From positions 19,664 through 83,663 of the forward strand of contig NZ_JANINM010000520.1 in the NCBI RefSeq assembly GCF_024509055.1: 64,000 bases of DNA, read 5' to 3'. This document shows positions 1 through 8,961 of the stretch, in pieces. Positions within the stretch are counted from its first letter, which is position 1; every line of letters begins with the position of its first letter. The position numbers and the translations under genes were made by a program. The notes under the pieces are model-generated. The model had not been told where the DNA came from and did not search any database. It saw nothing but the letters and a program-made list of their open reading frames with translations. The stretch comes from Mesorhizobium sp. (GTDB taxonomy: Bacteria > Pseudomonadota > Alphaproteobacteria > Rhizobiales > Rhizobiaceae).

Positions 1-1083
1 CCTGCCGCTGTCGATGAAACGCATGACCGTTGCGGCGTGCCGCGCGTCCACCATGGCGCCCATCTTGGATGCCGGGTCGAGAGGATCGCCGGGTTGCGTG
101 GCCGCGGCGCGCTCCGCCAGTTTCTCGACCAGCGCGTCCTTGACGCTACGCTCCACCAGAAGCCGGGAGTTGGCCGAGCACACCTGTCCCTGGTTGAAGA
201 AGATGCCGAAAGCGGCCATGTCGGCCGCCGCGTCCAGGTTAGCGCAGTCCGCGAACACCAGATTGGGGCTCTTGCCGCCGGTCTCCAGCCAGACCTGCTT
301 CATGTTCGACTGGCCGGAATACTGCATGAACATCTTGCCGACGGCGGTGGAGCCGGTGAAGGCAAGGCAATCGACATCCATGTGCCTGCCAAGCGCCTGG
401 CCGGCGGTTTCGCCAAGGCCGGGCACCACATTGAGCACGCCCGCGGGCAGCCCGGCCTGCATGGCCAGTTCCGCCAGCCTGAGCGCCGAGAACGGTGACT
501 GTTCGGCCGGCTTCAGCACCACCGAATTGCCGGCCGCCAGCGCCGGCGCGCATTTCCAGGTCGCCATGTCGAGCGGAAAATTCCACGGCACGACGGCGCC
601 AACCACTCCGAGCGGCTCGCGCCGCACCAGAGCGAGGTCGCCTTGGCCGGTCGGAGCCACCTCGTCATAGACCTTGTCGATCGCTTCGGCGTACCACTGG
701 AAGATCGCCGCGGAGCCCGGCACGTCGATGGTGGCGGCGTCCTTGACCAGCTTGCCCATGTCGAGCGATTCCAGCAGCGCGAGTTCCTGCAGGTTGTCCC
801 GCAGCAACTCAGCCAGCCGCAGCAGCACCTGCTTGCGATGCTGAGGGCTCGTTCGCGACCAGACGCCGGCTTCGAAGCTGCGTCGGGCCGCGGCAACAGC
901 AAGATCGATGTCTTCTTCGCCGCAGGAGGCGACCTCGGCGAGCGTCTCCCCCGTGGCCGGGTTGACGCTGGCAAAGGTCCGGCCCGAACGCGCGGACACC
1001 GCCTTGCCATCGATGAAGGCCTTGTCGGGGAAGCGGATTGCGGACGCCTTGCCGATCCACTCCTTATGGCTGAGTTCGCTCAT
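1..1083 (-). CDS. Aldehyde dehydrogenase (NAD(P)+), 3' end outside window
   Basis: This oxidises an aldehyde to the acid and most resembles the PuuC/KauB type acting on gamma-aminobutyraldehyde-like substrates; that substrate is inferred only from style. The start is the ATG at 1083 (MSELSHKEWIGK), and 361 codons are visible before the frame runs off the window. Family motifs are present: the PWNFP loop, the catalytic glutamate in LETGGKSP and the catalytic cysteine in NQGQVCSANSR. About 130 C-terminal residues are expected beyond the edge. It is last in a minus-strand run after the flavin monooxygenase, RidA and DUF1028 genes, so it probably handles an aldehyde made or released by them. Confidence 0.9.
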   Translation of the reverse strand, partial: MSELSHKEWIGKASAIRFPDKAFIDGKAVSARSGRTFASVNPATGETLAEVASCGEEDIDLAVAAARRSFEAGVWSRTSPQHRKQVLLRLAELLRDNLQELALLESLDMGKLVKDAATIDVPGSAAIFQWYAEAIDKVYDEVAPTGQGDLALVRREPLGVVGAVVPWNFPLDMATWKCAPALAAGNSVVLKPAEQSPFSALRLAELAMQAGLPAGVLNVVPGLGETAGQALGRHMDVDCLAFTGSTAVGKMFMQYSGQSNMKQVWLETGGKSPNLVFADCANLDAAADMAAFGIFFNQGQVCSANSRLLVERSVKDALVEKLAERAAATQPGDPLDPASKMGAMVDARHAATVMRFIDSGR

Positions 1084-1106
1084 CCTTGGCTCCAGGCTTT
1101 GCAGGA

Positions 1107-1781
1107 TTATTCGTCACCGGGAACGCCGTAGCTCGGCGCGCCAGACGGGTTGAGGGCACGGGTGACATAGGCATCCAGCTGAGGCTTGTAGATGTCCCAC
1201 AGCGTTGCCAGCTGCTCGATCGGACACCCCTCGGTCCAGTCGCAACGCAGGTCGGCGACAGGCCATGAGACATCGCGCACCAGCTTCATGCCGGCGGAGC
1301 GCACAGGTCCCGCCTCCCCTCCAGCTTTCAGCGCGGCACGCATCGTGGAGATCAGCCGGTCGCCAAGCTCTCCTTCGGAAGCGAGAAAGGCGTCGACCAT
1401 GGCGGAGGGAATGCCGTCATTCGAAAGCAGATTGCCGCCGCAGGCGACGTCCTCGCCACGCGCCTCGGCCCAGATGCCGAGCGCCTTCGGTCCCGAATGA
1501 ATTGCGCTGCCGCCGGCCGCATCGACCGCCAGCACCTGCCGGTATTCGCTGAAGGCGGCCGTGCGCTTGATGATCGCGACAGCCTCGGCGGCGGAAGCGC
1601 CGCGTGCCATCAGCTCCAATGCCCGCGGCCCAAGCGTCGGGTCCGTGACATTCTGGCTGGCGACCGCGCCGACGCCGGCTTGCGCGTAGGCGCAGCGCGC
1701 CGCGACCGCCGGAGACGACGACGACACCGCGACCCCGAACATGCCCGTGCGCCGGCAGCGCGCAACGATGGAGAAGGTCAT
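1107..1781 (-). CDS. DUF1028 family protein (Ntn-hydrolase-like)
   Basis: A 224-residue DUF1028 protein. It begins MTFSIVARC, followed by the family's GMFGVAVSSSSPAVAARC segment and then a QNVTDPTLG segment. DUF1028 proteins have an Ntn-hydrolase-like fold with no firmly assigned reaction and often occur beside RidA and amidohydrolase genes, as here. The start at 1781 lies 5 bp after the RidA stop. The same frame stays open upstream to 1982, but that stretch lies inside the RidA gene and has no family similarity. It is probably cotranscribed with RidA and the aldehyde dehydrogenase. Confidence 0.85.
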   Translation of the reverse strand: MTFSIVARCRRTGMFGVAVSSSSPAVAARCAYAQAGVGAVASQNVTDPTLGPRALELMARGASAAEAVAIIKRTAAFSEYRQVLAVDAAGGSAIHSGPKALGIWAEARGEDVACGGNLLSNDGIPSAMVDAFLASEGELGDRLISTMRAALKAGGEAGPVRSAGMKLVRDVSWPVADLRCDWTEGCPIEQLATLWDIYKPQLDAYVTRALNPSGAPSYGVPGDE

Positions 1782-1786
1782 GACGC

Positions 1787-2203
1787 TCAGTCCGGGATGA
1801 CGGCCGTGCCGTCGATCTCGACCAGCCATTCCGGCCGCGCCAGGGCCGACACGACCAGGCCGGTCGAAACCGGATAGACGCCTTTGATATACTCGCCCAT
1901 CGTCCGGTAGACGGCCTCGCGATGCCTGACATCGGTGAGGTAGACCACCACCTTCACCAGATGCTCCATCGTCCCGCCGCATTCTTCGATGAGCTGCTTG
2001 ATGTTCTGCATGACCTTGTGGGTCTGTTCGACCGGATCATGGCTGTCGATGTTCTTCGCGGTGTCCAGATCCTGCGGACATTGGCCGCGAAGGTAAACGG
2101 TCCGGCCGCCCCGCGTGACAACCGCCTGGCAAAGATCGTTGTCGAGCTTCTGCTCGGGGTACGTTTCTTTCGTGTTGAATTTGCGAATTCGTGTATGCGC
2201 CAT
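1787..2203 (-). CDS. RidA/YjgF family enamine/imine deaminase-like protein
   Basis: A 138-residue RidA-family protein. Canonical members hydrolyse reactive imines and enamines to ketones plus ammonia. The C-terminal half carries the usual family pattern: VVVYLTDVRHREAVYRTMGEY, then a segment ending EIDGTAVIPD. The arginine of canonical members (normally RxxV...E near the C-terminus) is not obvious, so this may be a divergent subgroup with another substrate. The start at 2203 is preceded by GGAG at a good distance; an in-frame ATG at 2215 is possible. It sits between the flavin monooxygenase and DUF1028 in one minus-strand unit. Confidence 0.85.
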   Translation of the reverse strand: MAHTRIRKFNTKETYPEQKLDNDLCQAVVTRGGRTVYLRGQCPQDLDTAKNIDSHDPVEQTHKVMQNIKQLIEECGGTMEHLVKVVVYLTDVRHREAVYRTMGEYIKGVYPVSTGLVVSALARPEWLVEIDGTAVIPD

Positions 2204-2237
2204 CTTGGTCTCCATTTGATCAGGCTTGCAGCCTTGG

Positions 2238-3512
2238 TCACGCATCCACGGTCTCTTGCTTCGCGGCAGCGTGATAGGCCAGATATTTTCGCTGCGTCGA
2301 AATGCGATCCGCCACATGCTTGGCGTCGTGCCAGACGCCCCAGATAAAACTCGACCCTCTTCGCGACTGCCAGGGCAGCCCGAGGAAGTAGATCCCGGGC
2401 TCGATCGAGACGCCGCGCTGATGCCTTGGCCGGCCCTTCTCGTCGAAAGCGTCGACCTTCAGCCAGCTGTAATCGACGGCAAAACCTGTCGCCCAGATGA
2501 TCGTGGTTACCCCGACATCGGCCAGGTTGAGCTCGCGGATCGGATTGGTCACGCAGTCCGGGTCCGGGCCGATCTTGCGCAGGGCGGGTTCTTCCGGAAG
2601 GTCCAGACCGTTGCGAGCCACATAGGCGTCCGCCTCGTCCAGCAGCGACATCAGATTGGCGTCGCCCCGGGCAATGTTCTTTGCAAGATCCGGCGCAAAG
2701 GTCATCACACCGTCCTGGTAGGTCTTCGTCATGCCGACCAGTGTAAGCCCCTGCGCGGCCAGACGGCGGAAATCGATCGTTTCACCGCCGCGCGCACCGC
2801 TGACGGCGATCGTGACATGTTCCGTGCCGGGTCCTGGCGTTTCGAGGTCCCATTTGCCGAGAACGCCCAGCCACCAGCAAAAGTCGCGCCCGCGATAGGC
2901 GCGCGGCGGGCGGTCGTGCGGACCGACCGACAGATAGACGCGCCTTCCCGCACGCTGGAGCTCATCCGCGATCTGCACGCCCGACGATCCTGCTCCGACA
3001 ACCAGCACCGCGCCTTTCGGCAGTTGCTCGGGATTGCGATAGGCGCTGGAGTGAATTTGCAGGATGCCGGCTTCCTTAGGGACAAGCGGCGGAATGACGG
3101 GGACCTGGAAAGGTCCGGTTGCGGCGACGATGCTGTTGGCCTCGATCACGCCGTCCGAAGTCTCGACGCGGAATCCTGGTCGACCGGTATTTCTTTGCAC
3201 CAGCTTGACCTCCACGCCGCAGCGGATCGGCGCATTGATCTGCTTTGCGTAGGCGACGAAATAGTCAGCGACCTCCTCCTTGGAGGGAAAGCCATCTGGG
3301 CCTGTAATAGGGAATTCCATACCCGGGAACCGGTCGTGCCAGGCCGGACCGTTGGCCACCAGGGAGTCCCAACGTTGCGAACGCCAGCGCTCGGCAATCC
3401 GGCCGCGCTCGACAACCAGATGCGGCACCCCGCATTTGCTCAGGTGCTCGCTCATGGCAACGCCTGCCTGGCCACCACCGACGACAAGTGTGTCTACCTT
3501 TTCAACCGACAT
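2238..3512 (-). CDS. Flavin-containing monooxygenase-like NAD(P)/FAD oxidoreductase (CzcO type)
   Basis: A 424-residue class B-like flavoprotein. An N-terminal FAD Rossmann motif GGGQAG lies at residues 12-17, and a second NADPH-binding motif GAGSSG lies near residue 175. It is preceded by the QIHSSAYR segment typical of FMO and YUCCA-like enzymes, and the ATGF motif lies near the C-terminus (WATGFAVDYSW). Such enzymes insert oxygen at N, S or carbonyl carbon; the substrate is unknown. It begins the minus-strand unit with RidA, DUF1028 and aldehyde dehydrogenase, and is divergent from the amidohydrolase/GMC pair. The divergent region holds two matching dyads. Confidence 0.88.
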   Translation of the reverse strand: MSVEKVDTLVVGGGQAGVAMSEHLSKCGVPHLVVERGRIAERWRSQRWDSLVANGPAWHDRFPGMEFPITGPDGFPSKEEVADYFVAYAKQINAPIRCGVEVKLVQRNTGRPGFRVETSDGVIEANSIVAATGPFQVPVIPPLVPKEAGILQIHSSAYRNPEQLPKGAVLVVGAGSSGVQIADELQRAGRRVYLSVGPHDRPPRAYRGRDFCWWLGVLGKWDLETPGPGTEHVTIAVSGARGGETIDFRRLAAQGLTLVGMTKTYQDGVMTFAPDLAKNIARGDANLMSLLDEADAYVARNGLDLPEEPALRKIGPDPDCVTNPIRELNLADVGVTTIIWATGFAVDYSWLKVDAFDEKGRPRHQRGVSIEPGIYFLGLPWQSRRGSSFIWGVWHDAKHVADRISTQRKYLAYHAAAKQETVDA

Positions 3513-3613
3513 ATCCGCGTCTCTTCCGATAGGGCTTTCGCCGCTGTGATGGAGGTCCGTTTTGCTTTTAGTGACGGGCTGGCGGAGCGAAAATTATGAT
3601 TTCATGTGTCAGT

Positions 3614-3632
3614 GCTTAGCTTATCCCTAAAC
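3614..3632. promoter_or_regulatory. Candidate LysR-type operator box 1
   Basis: The sequence GCTTAGCTTATCCCTAAAC has TTAG and CTAA arms and contains a T-N11-A core. It matches the second box at 3709-3727 in layout and outer sequence. T-N11-A dyads between divergent genes are typical of LysR-type regulators, but no LysR gene lies beside this region. Confidence 0.45.
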
Positions 3633-3708
3633 GCTGCAGCGGATCGCCCGGCGAGTTGCCGGACTTCCAGCAATCAATGTCGGCAAAGCACCTCCGAACA
3701 TTGCGACA

Positions 3709-3727
3709 GCTTAGGCAAACCCTAAGC
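3709..3727. promoter_or_regulatory. Candidate LysR-type operator box 2
   Basis: A perfect inverted repeat, GCTTAGG-CAAAC-CCTAAGC, with 7-bp arms and a 5-bp spacer. It contains a T-N11-A core and lies 95 bp centre-to-centre from box 1. It is the stronger of the two sites. Confidence 0.5.
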
Positions 3728-3819
3728 ACGGGTACTGGAAAAAGTTATTCTTGCGCCCCGCTTTTGATGGTTCCCTGCATCCATTACCCACATGAAAAAC
3801 GACGATCGCCGGGAGTGAA

Positions 3820-5451
3820 ATGGCGCAGGAGACCCTTTACGCAAACGGTGCGCTGTACACAGTCGATGCGGCGAATCCCGTCGCTGAAGCGATGCTCGTT
3901 CGCGGCGACCGCATCGTCGCTGTCGGCCCTTGGTCATCCGTCAGACCGCAAGCCTCCGCGGATGCCGAAATTATCGATCTTCAGGGCCGGTTCGCGATGC
4001 CGGCCTTCATCGACTCTCACGTCCACTTCGCCTGGGGAAGCAAATATCTCGATGAAGTACAGTTGCGCGAGGCAAAGACCTTTGGCGACGTTCTCGCCCG
4101 GCTGAAGGCCTATGCGCAAGCTCATCCCGGTCGGACATGGATCGTGGGCAGCGAGTTCAGTTACGGCTACCCCGATCTCCCGGAAGGCGGCTTCCACAAA
4201 TCGCTTCTCGATCAGGTCGTTGCCGATCGCCCCGTCTTCTTCCGCTCAGGCATGGCGCACGCGGCCTGGGTGAACAGCAAGGCAATGGAACTCGCTGGCA
4301 TCACGCGGGATACACCCGATCCCCAAGGTGGACAGATCGTAAGGGATGAGAGCGGTGAGCCGACCGGATGGCTGAAGGAGAAAGCGTGGTCCCAGTTTGA
4401 AACCCTGGCCCCCCAGCTTTCGAAATCGGATCTGCGCGCGGCGCTGCTGCGCGCCATCAAGGAAGCTAACCGTTTGGGGTTGTCGCGCGTTCAAAGCGCG
4501 GGGATGGACGACGAAGCGGCTCCCTTGCTGGCCGAGATATTCGCGAATGACGAACTGAGCCTGCGATTCACGCTTTCCAGCATTGTAAATCCGGATTCGA
4601 ACCCTGAGGAGGTGATTGCGCGCGTTTCCGGATGGCGGAATGACCTCGACGCCGACTTTCTCGACGGGCGCGTCATCAAGTTCTTCCTGGACGGAGTCCT
4701 TGAATCCCACACCGGCTTCATGCCGCAGGGCTATGCCGACAAACCGGATGAAACCGGAACGTGCCTGTGGAAGGCTTCGGCCTACAACGCCGCCGTCAGC
4801 CGTGCCCAGCAGGAAGGTTTCCAGGTCTGGACGCACGCAATTGGTACGGGCGCCATCGAAATGGCCCTCGACGCATATGGCGCCGATGGAGAACGTTCGA
4901 GGCAGTGCCGGCCACGGGTCGAGCATTGCGAAATACCCACTGCGCGCGACATCGAGCGTTTCGCCCAGATAGGCGCGATAGCCAGCTTCCAGCCCGCCAT
5001 GATCTATCCACGCGATCAGTGGCTCGGAATGGAGGGGCTTTGGGAAGTGCGTGTCGGCTCCGAATCCTTGCCGCGCGCCTTTCCCGTTCGTTCCATCCTC
5101 GAGGCCGAGGGCGCTGTCGCCTTCGGAACCGATTGGCCTATCGTCGACCTCAATCCGCTCGTTGGCATACGCAATGCGGTGTTGCGACAAAGCCGGGACC
5201 ACCAGCCGGAAACCGGTTGGGTTCCTGAGCAGAGGGTCACCGTCGCGGAGGCGCTCCATGCCTACACGCTGGGGGCGGCCTTTGCCGGCCACCGCGAAAA
5301 CGATGAGGGCAGTCTGGCGGCGGGGAAGCTCGCCGACTTCATCGTCCTTTCCGATGATCCGCTGAAGGTCGAGCCGGACAAGCTTGCGGACATCAGGGTG
5401 CTGAAGACGATCGTCGGCGGAAAATCGGTTTGGGAAGAACCTACGGCCTGA
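3820..5451 (+). CDS. Amidohydrolase family protein (YtcJ-like, amidohydro_3)
   Basis: A 543-residue metal-dependent hydrolase of the YtcJ type, the family of N-acyl and formyl hydrolases. The metal-binding HVH lies at residues 67-69 in PAFIDSHVHF. Later come a histidine in RVEHCEI and the aspartate in FGTDWPIVD near residue 435, which fits the superfamily pattern. A GGGAG ribosome-binding site supports the start. The GMC oxidoreductase follows 20 bp downstream, so the two are probably coexpressed; a hydrolysis step followed by alcohol oxidation is a reasonable guess. The substrate is not identifiable. Confidence 0.88.
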   Translation: MAQETLYANGALYTVDAANPVAEAMLVRGDRIVAVGPWSSVRPQASADAEIIDLQGRFAMPAFIDSHVHFAWGSKYLDEVQLREAKTFGDVLARLKAYAQAHPGRTWIVGSEFSYGYPDLPEGGFHKSLLDQVVADRPVFFRSGMAHAAWVNSKAMELAGITRDTPDPQGGQIVRDESGEPTGWLKEKAWSQFETLAPQLSKSDLRAALLRAIKEANRLGLSRVQSAGMDDEAAPLLAEIFANDELSLRFTLSSIVNPDSNPEEVIARVSGWRNDLDADFLDGRVIKFFLDGVLESHTGFMPQGYADKPDETGTCLWKASAYNAAVSRAQQEGFQVWTHAIGTGAIEMALDAYGADGERSRQCRPRVEHCEIPTARDIERFAQIGAIASFQPAMIYPRDQWLGMEGLWEVRVGSESLPRAFPVRSILEAEGAVAFGTDWPIVDLNPLVGIRNAVLRQSRDHQPETGWVPEQRVTVAEALHAYTLGAAFAGHRENDEGSLAAGKLADFIVLSDDPLKVEPDKLADIRVLKTIVGGKSVWEEPTA

Positions 5452-5471
5452 AACCGCATCTTGGGGGCGAC

Positions 5472-7070
5472 ATGGAAGCGACGGAATTTGACTACATCGT
5501 CGTAGGCGCGGGTTCCGCCGGTTGCGTGGTCGCCAACAGGCTGAGCGCCAATCCCTCGGTCAGGGTGTGCCTGATCGAGGCCGGCGGCAGCGACAACAGC
5601 CTGCGGGTGAAAGTGCCCGCGGGCATTCTCTCGCTCTACGGCAACCCGGACTACGATTATTGCTTTGTGGGCGTGCCGCAGCCCCATCTCAACAACCGCA
5701 GGATCCCCGTCAACCGCGGCAAGGCGCTGGGCGGATCGAGCTCGATCAACTCGATGGTCTATATCCGCGGCGCCGCCGAGGATTACGACGAATGGACTGA
5801 ACTCGGCTGTGCCGGCTGGGCCTATCGCGACGTGCTGCCGGTGTTCCGGAAGCTGGAGCGCAATCTGCTTGGCCAGGACAAGCGCTATCACGGAGCGGAC
5901 GGCGAACTTCTGGTCGACAACCCGCGCGATCCGAACTTGCTTTCCGGCATGTTCGTCAAGGCCGGCGAACGTGCCGGCCTGCCCGCCAACGCCGACTTCA
6001 ATGCCGAGAGCCAGTTCGGTCTCGGAATCTACAACGTCACCCAGGATCGAGGCCAGCGCTTCAGCAGCTTCAGCGCTTTCATGCGTCCGGTGCTCGATCG
6101 CAAGAACCTGACGCTGCTCAGCGAATGCGAGGTCATCGACCTCGTCATTGCCGGGCAACGCGCGACAGGCATGCGAGTGCAACATGAGGGTCGGCAAAAG
6201 CTGCTGTCGGCCAACCGCGACATCGTCCTCTCGGCAGGTGCTATCAACTCGCCCAGGATCCTGATGGCCTCCGGTATCGGCCCGGCAAGCGAACTCACAA
6301 AGGTCGGCATAACGCCGGTTCTCGACCTGCCCGGCGTCGGCAAGAACCTGCAGGACCACGTCGACGGCATGATCACGGTACGCTCCAGCAGCACCAGGAC
6401 GCTCGGCCTGTCGCTCCCCAATTTGCACCGCATTGCCGCCGCGCCCTTCCAGTATTTCGCGCGCCGCAAGGGCATGCTCACCACCAATTATGTCGAGGCC
6501 GGCGGCTTCGCGAGGACCAGGTACGCGAACGGACTTCCCGACATCCAGTTCCATTTCGTCCCGGGCTACCGCAGTCATCGCGGCAGGCTCATCGAGTATG
6601 GCCACGGCTATGCCATCCACACCTGCGTGCTTCGGCCGAAAAGCGTGGGTGAGATCACCCTGTCACGGGACAGTTCCCGCCGGGACGTCCTCATCGACCA
6701 CCGTTTCTTCACGGATGAGCAAGACGCCAAGGTTCTGGTCGAAGGCATCAAGATCGCGCGCAGTATCCTTGCCGCATCGGAGTTCGACGAGGTGCGAGGC
6801 AAGGAGATGCTGCCCGGCAAGGATGTCCGCAGCGACGACGAGATCCTCGCCTATCTGCGCGCCGAAGCCCTGACCGTTTACCATCCAGTGGGAACCTGCA
6901 AGATGGGTACGGATTCGATGGCTGTCGTCGATCCAGCGACGCTGAGGGTGCGAGGCATCGACGGCTTGCGGGTGGCGGATGCCTCCATCATGCCGAAGCT
7001 GATCGGCGGCAACACCAATGCGCCGAGCATGATGATCGGACAGAAAGCCTCGGAGATGATCCTGGGCTGA
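5472..7070 (+). CDS. GMC family FAD-dependent alcohol oxidoreductase (choline dehydrogenase-like)
   Basis: A 532-residue GMC oxidoreductase that oxidises a primary alcohol at an FAD cofactor. The FAD motif GAGSAG lies at residues 12-17. The GMC signature GKALGGSSSINSMVYIRG lies near residue 90, and the catalytic His/Asn pair is in YHPVGTC and NTNAPSMMIG near the end. The ATG at 5472 with GGGGG upstream is preferred over an upstream in-frame start that overlaps the amidohydrolase. No signal peptide is seen, so it should be cytoplasmic. A second GMC enzyme is at 23391-24980. Confidence 0.92.
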   Translation: MEATEFDYIVVGAGSAGCVVANRLSANPSVRVCLIEAGGSDNSLRVKVPAGILSLYGNPDYDYCFVGVPQPHLNNRRIPVNRGKALGGSSSINSMVYIRGAAEDYDEWTELGCAGWAYRDVLPVFRKLERNLLGQDKRYHGADGELLVDNPRDPNLLSGMFVKAGERAGLPANADFNAESQFGLGIYNVTQDRGQRFSSFSAFMRPVLDRKNLTLLSECEVIDLVIAGQRATGMRVQHEGRQKLLSANRDIVLSAGAINSPRILMASGIGPASELTKVGITPVLDLPGVGKNLQDHVDGMITVRSSSTRTLGLSLPNLHRIAAAPFQYFARRKGMLTTNYVEAGGFARTRYANGLPDIQFHFVPGYRSHRGRLIEYGHGYAIHTCVLRPKSVGEITLSRDSSRRDVLIDHRFFTDEQDAKVLVEGIKIARSILAASEFDEVRGKEMLPGKDVRSDDEILAYLRAEALTVYHPVGTCKMGTDSMAVVDPATLRVRGIDGLRVADASIMPKLIGGNTNAPSMMIGQKASEMILG

Positions 7071-7192
7071 CCATCACGGTCCGTGAAAGTTCGGAGCGGC
7101 TTGCGTCGCCGGTTCCAACAGCCATCGCCCTGCACGGCGAAGGCGGCTTCTTCTGATCGGAGACCGCCCGAACCTATCGCCCTACACGCGGG

Positions 7193-8026
7193 TCAGTGAT
7201 CCTCGTCGATCTCGTCGTGCAACAGGCCGAGGATGCGGCGCTTGAGCGCGATGAAGTCCGGTTCGAGGATCACGTCCATCGAGCGCGGCCGCGAAATGTC
7301 GACCTTGATCTCGGCTTTGATCTTGCCTGGCCGGGCGGTCATCACCAGGACGCGGTCGCCCAGAACGAGCGCCTCGTCGATGTCGTGGGTGACGAACAGC
7401 ACCGTCTTCTGCTGCCGCTCCCAGACGTGCAGAAGCAGCTTCTGCATGGTGCCTCGCGTCTGGCTGTCGAGAGCGCCGAAAGGCTCGTCCATCAGCAGCA
7501 CGGCCGGGTCGTTTGCGAGCGCGCGCGCGATTGCCACCCGCTGCTTCATGCCGCCCGACAGCTGCGCCGGATAATGGTCCGCGAAGGGCGCGAGACCGAC
7601 TTCGTTGAGATACTGGTCGACGATCTGCCTGCGCTGCTCCGCGGGCAGGCCCTTGCGCTTCGGGCCGTATTCGATGTTGGCGCGCACAGTCAGCCAGGGA
7701 AACAGGGTGTAGCTTTGGAACACCATGCCCCTGTCGGGGCCTGGCTCGATCACTTCCCTGCCATCCACCTTGATGATGCCCGAGGTCGCGTCATTGAGGC
7801 CGGCGGCGAGATAAAGCAGGCTCGATTTGCCGCAGCCGGAGGGACCGACGATGACGCAGAATTCGTTCTTCGCCACCTTCAACGAGACATCGTCCAGCGC
7901 CAGCACGCCATTGGCTTCGCCGTAACGCAATGTCACGTCTTCAATGGCCATCGTGATGCCGGCCGAACGCGGGTCGGCCATCGAAGCCGTGGCGGCTGGA
8001 TTGATTGCCTTGGTGGATTCGGTCAT
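7193..8026 (-). CDS. ABC transporter ATP-binding protein (taurine/nitrate type, TauB/SsuB-like)
   Basis: A cytoplasmic ATPase of about 277 residues that energises the importer encoded with 8071-8874 and 8962-9951. It has Walker A GPSGCGKSS, signature LSGGMKQRVAIARAL and Walker B VLLMDEPFGALD, then the VTHDIDEA H-loop. AAGGA at good spacing supports the ATG at 8026; an ATG at 8083 in the same frame overlaps the permease stop and is possible. The frame remains open to 8965, but that part lies inside the permease gene. The substrate is unknown; relatives take up sulfonates, nitrate, cyanate or pyrimidine precursors. Confidence 0.92.
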   Translation of the reverse strand: MTESTKAINPAATASMADPRSAGITMAIEDVTLRYGEANGVLALDDVSLKVAKNEFCVIVGPSGCGKSSLLYLAAGLNDATSGIIKVDGREVIEPGPDRGMVFQSYTLFPWLTVRANIEYGPKRKGLPAEQRRQIVDQYLNEVGLAPFADHYPAQLSGGMKQRVAIARALANDPAVLLMDEPFGALDSQTRGTMQKLLLHVWERQQKTVLFVTHDIDEALVLGDRVLVMTARPGKIKAEIKVDISRPRSMDVILEPDFIALKRRILGLLHDEIDEDH

Positions 8027-8070
8027 TGCCATCCTTGATCCGGCTGCCGTTTGTGAGGTTGCGTTCAAAA

Positions 8071-8874
8071 TCAGGGTGCCCATGGCGCCACCTTCGCTCG
8101 CAGGATGCGGAATGCCGTGTCGGTGATCAGCCCCAGAAGCCCGATCGCGGCGATCGCCATGAAGATCACATCGACCTGAAAGCCGCGCATCGCCTTCAGG
8201 CTGATGTAGCCAAGGCCGCTCGACGCGGCGACGAGCTCGGCCACCACCAGATAGGTCCAGGCCCAGCCCATGGTGACGCGAAGCGTGTCGAGGATCGCGG
8301 GGAGTGCCGCCGGGAAAATGACGTGCCACACGGCTTCCCTGCGCTTCGTGCCCAAGGTGTAGGAGGCGTTCACCAGGTCCCTCGATACGCCGCGCGCGCA
8401 ATCGGAGATCATCACCAGTTGCTGGAAGAAGGTGCCGAAGAAGATCACCGCAATCCGCTGTTCGATGCCGATGCCGATCCACAAGATGAACAGCGGCACG
8501 AACGAGGTCACCGGCAGGTAGCGGATAAAGTTGACCAGCGGCTCCAGCGGCGCCTGAACCGCCCGGTACGTGCCCATCCACAATCCGAGCGGCACGGCGA
8601 TCACCGATGACACGACGAAGCCGAGCAGCACCACCTTGGCGCTGGTCAAGGTGTGATAGAAAAGGCTGCCGTCCAGGCCCATGCGATAGGTCGTCTGCAG
8701 CACCGTCCCGGGCGTGGGCAGGAACATGTTGGGCACGACCCGTCCGTAGGACAACAAGGCCCAGCCGCCGATGACGACCACCCACATCGCCAGCGCGAGC
8801 GTCGTCGCCGTGCTGGCGGGAATGTTGGCGAATGGGGTCGTCAGGCGTGTCCACGCCGTCCGCCTCTGTGCCAT
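8071..8874 (-). CDS. ABC transporter permease (TauC/SsuC type)
   Basis: A 267-residue inner-membrane permease with about six hydrophobic segments, including LALAMWVVVIGGWALL near the N-terminus. The BPD_transp_1 coupling region is present (ASYTLGTKRREAVWHVIFPAALPAIL, the EAA-loop equivalent). GGAGG precedes the ATG at 8874. It sits between the binding protein and the ATPase in one minus-strand operon. Confidence 0.92.
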   Translation of the reverse strand: MAQRRTAWTRLTTPFANIPASTATTLALAMWVVVIGGWALLSYGRVVPNMFLPTPGTVLQTTYRMGLDGSLFYHTLTSAKVVLLGFVVSSVIAVPLGLWMGTYRAVQAPLEPLVNFIRYLPVTSFVPLFILWIGIGIEQRIAVIFFGTFFQQLVMISDCARGVSRDLVNASYTLGTKRREAVWHVIFPAALPAILDTLRVTMGWAWTYLVVAELVAASSGLGYISLKAMRGFQVDVIFMAIAAIGLLGLITDTAFRILRAKVAPWAP

Positions 8875-8961
8875 CGGATGGCCTCCGTGATTTAAAGCGC
8901 GAATTCAGGCTGTCGCGAAAACGGGGCCGGCTCGGATGGGCCGACCCCGCGATCTCGAAAC

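Larger units (their letters stand above)
3513..3819. other. Divergent intergenic region with paired dyads
   Basis: This 307-bp non-coding region separates the monooxygenase (minus) from the amidohydrolase (plus). It carries two related dyads of the form GCTTAG-N7-CCTAA, annotated separately. GGGAG just upstream of 3820 serves as the ribosome-binding site of the amidohydrolase. I see no plausible gene here. Confidence 0.6.

Noticed and set aside
5262..6620. 452-codon open frame on the minus strand
   Set aside because: It lies entirely across the amidohydrolase/GMC genes, has no family motif and only reflects high GC.
7074..7087. TCACGG/CCGTGA palindrome after the first GMC gene as a terminator
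   Set aside because: There is almost no loop and no T-run; it cannot form a normal terminator hairpin.
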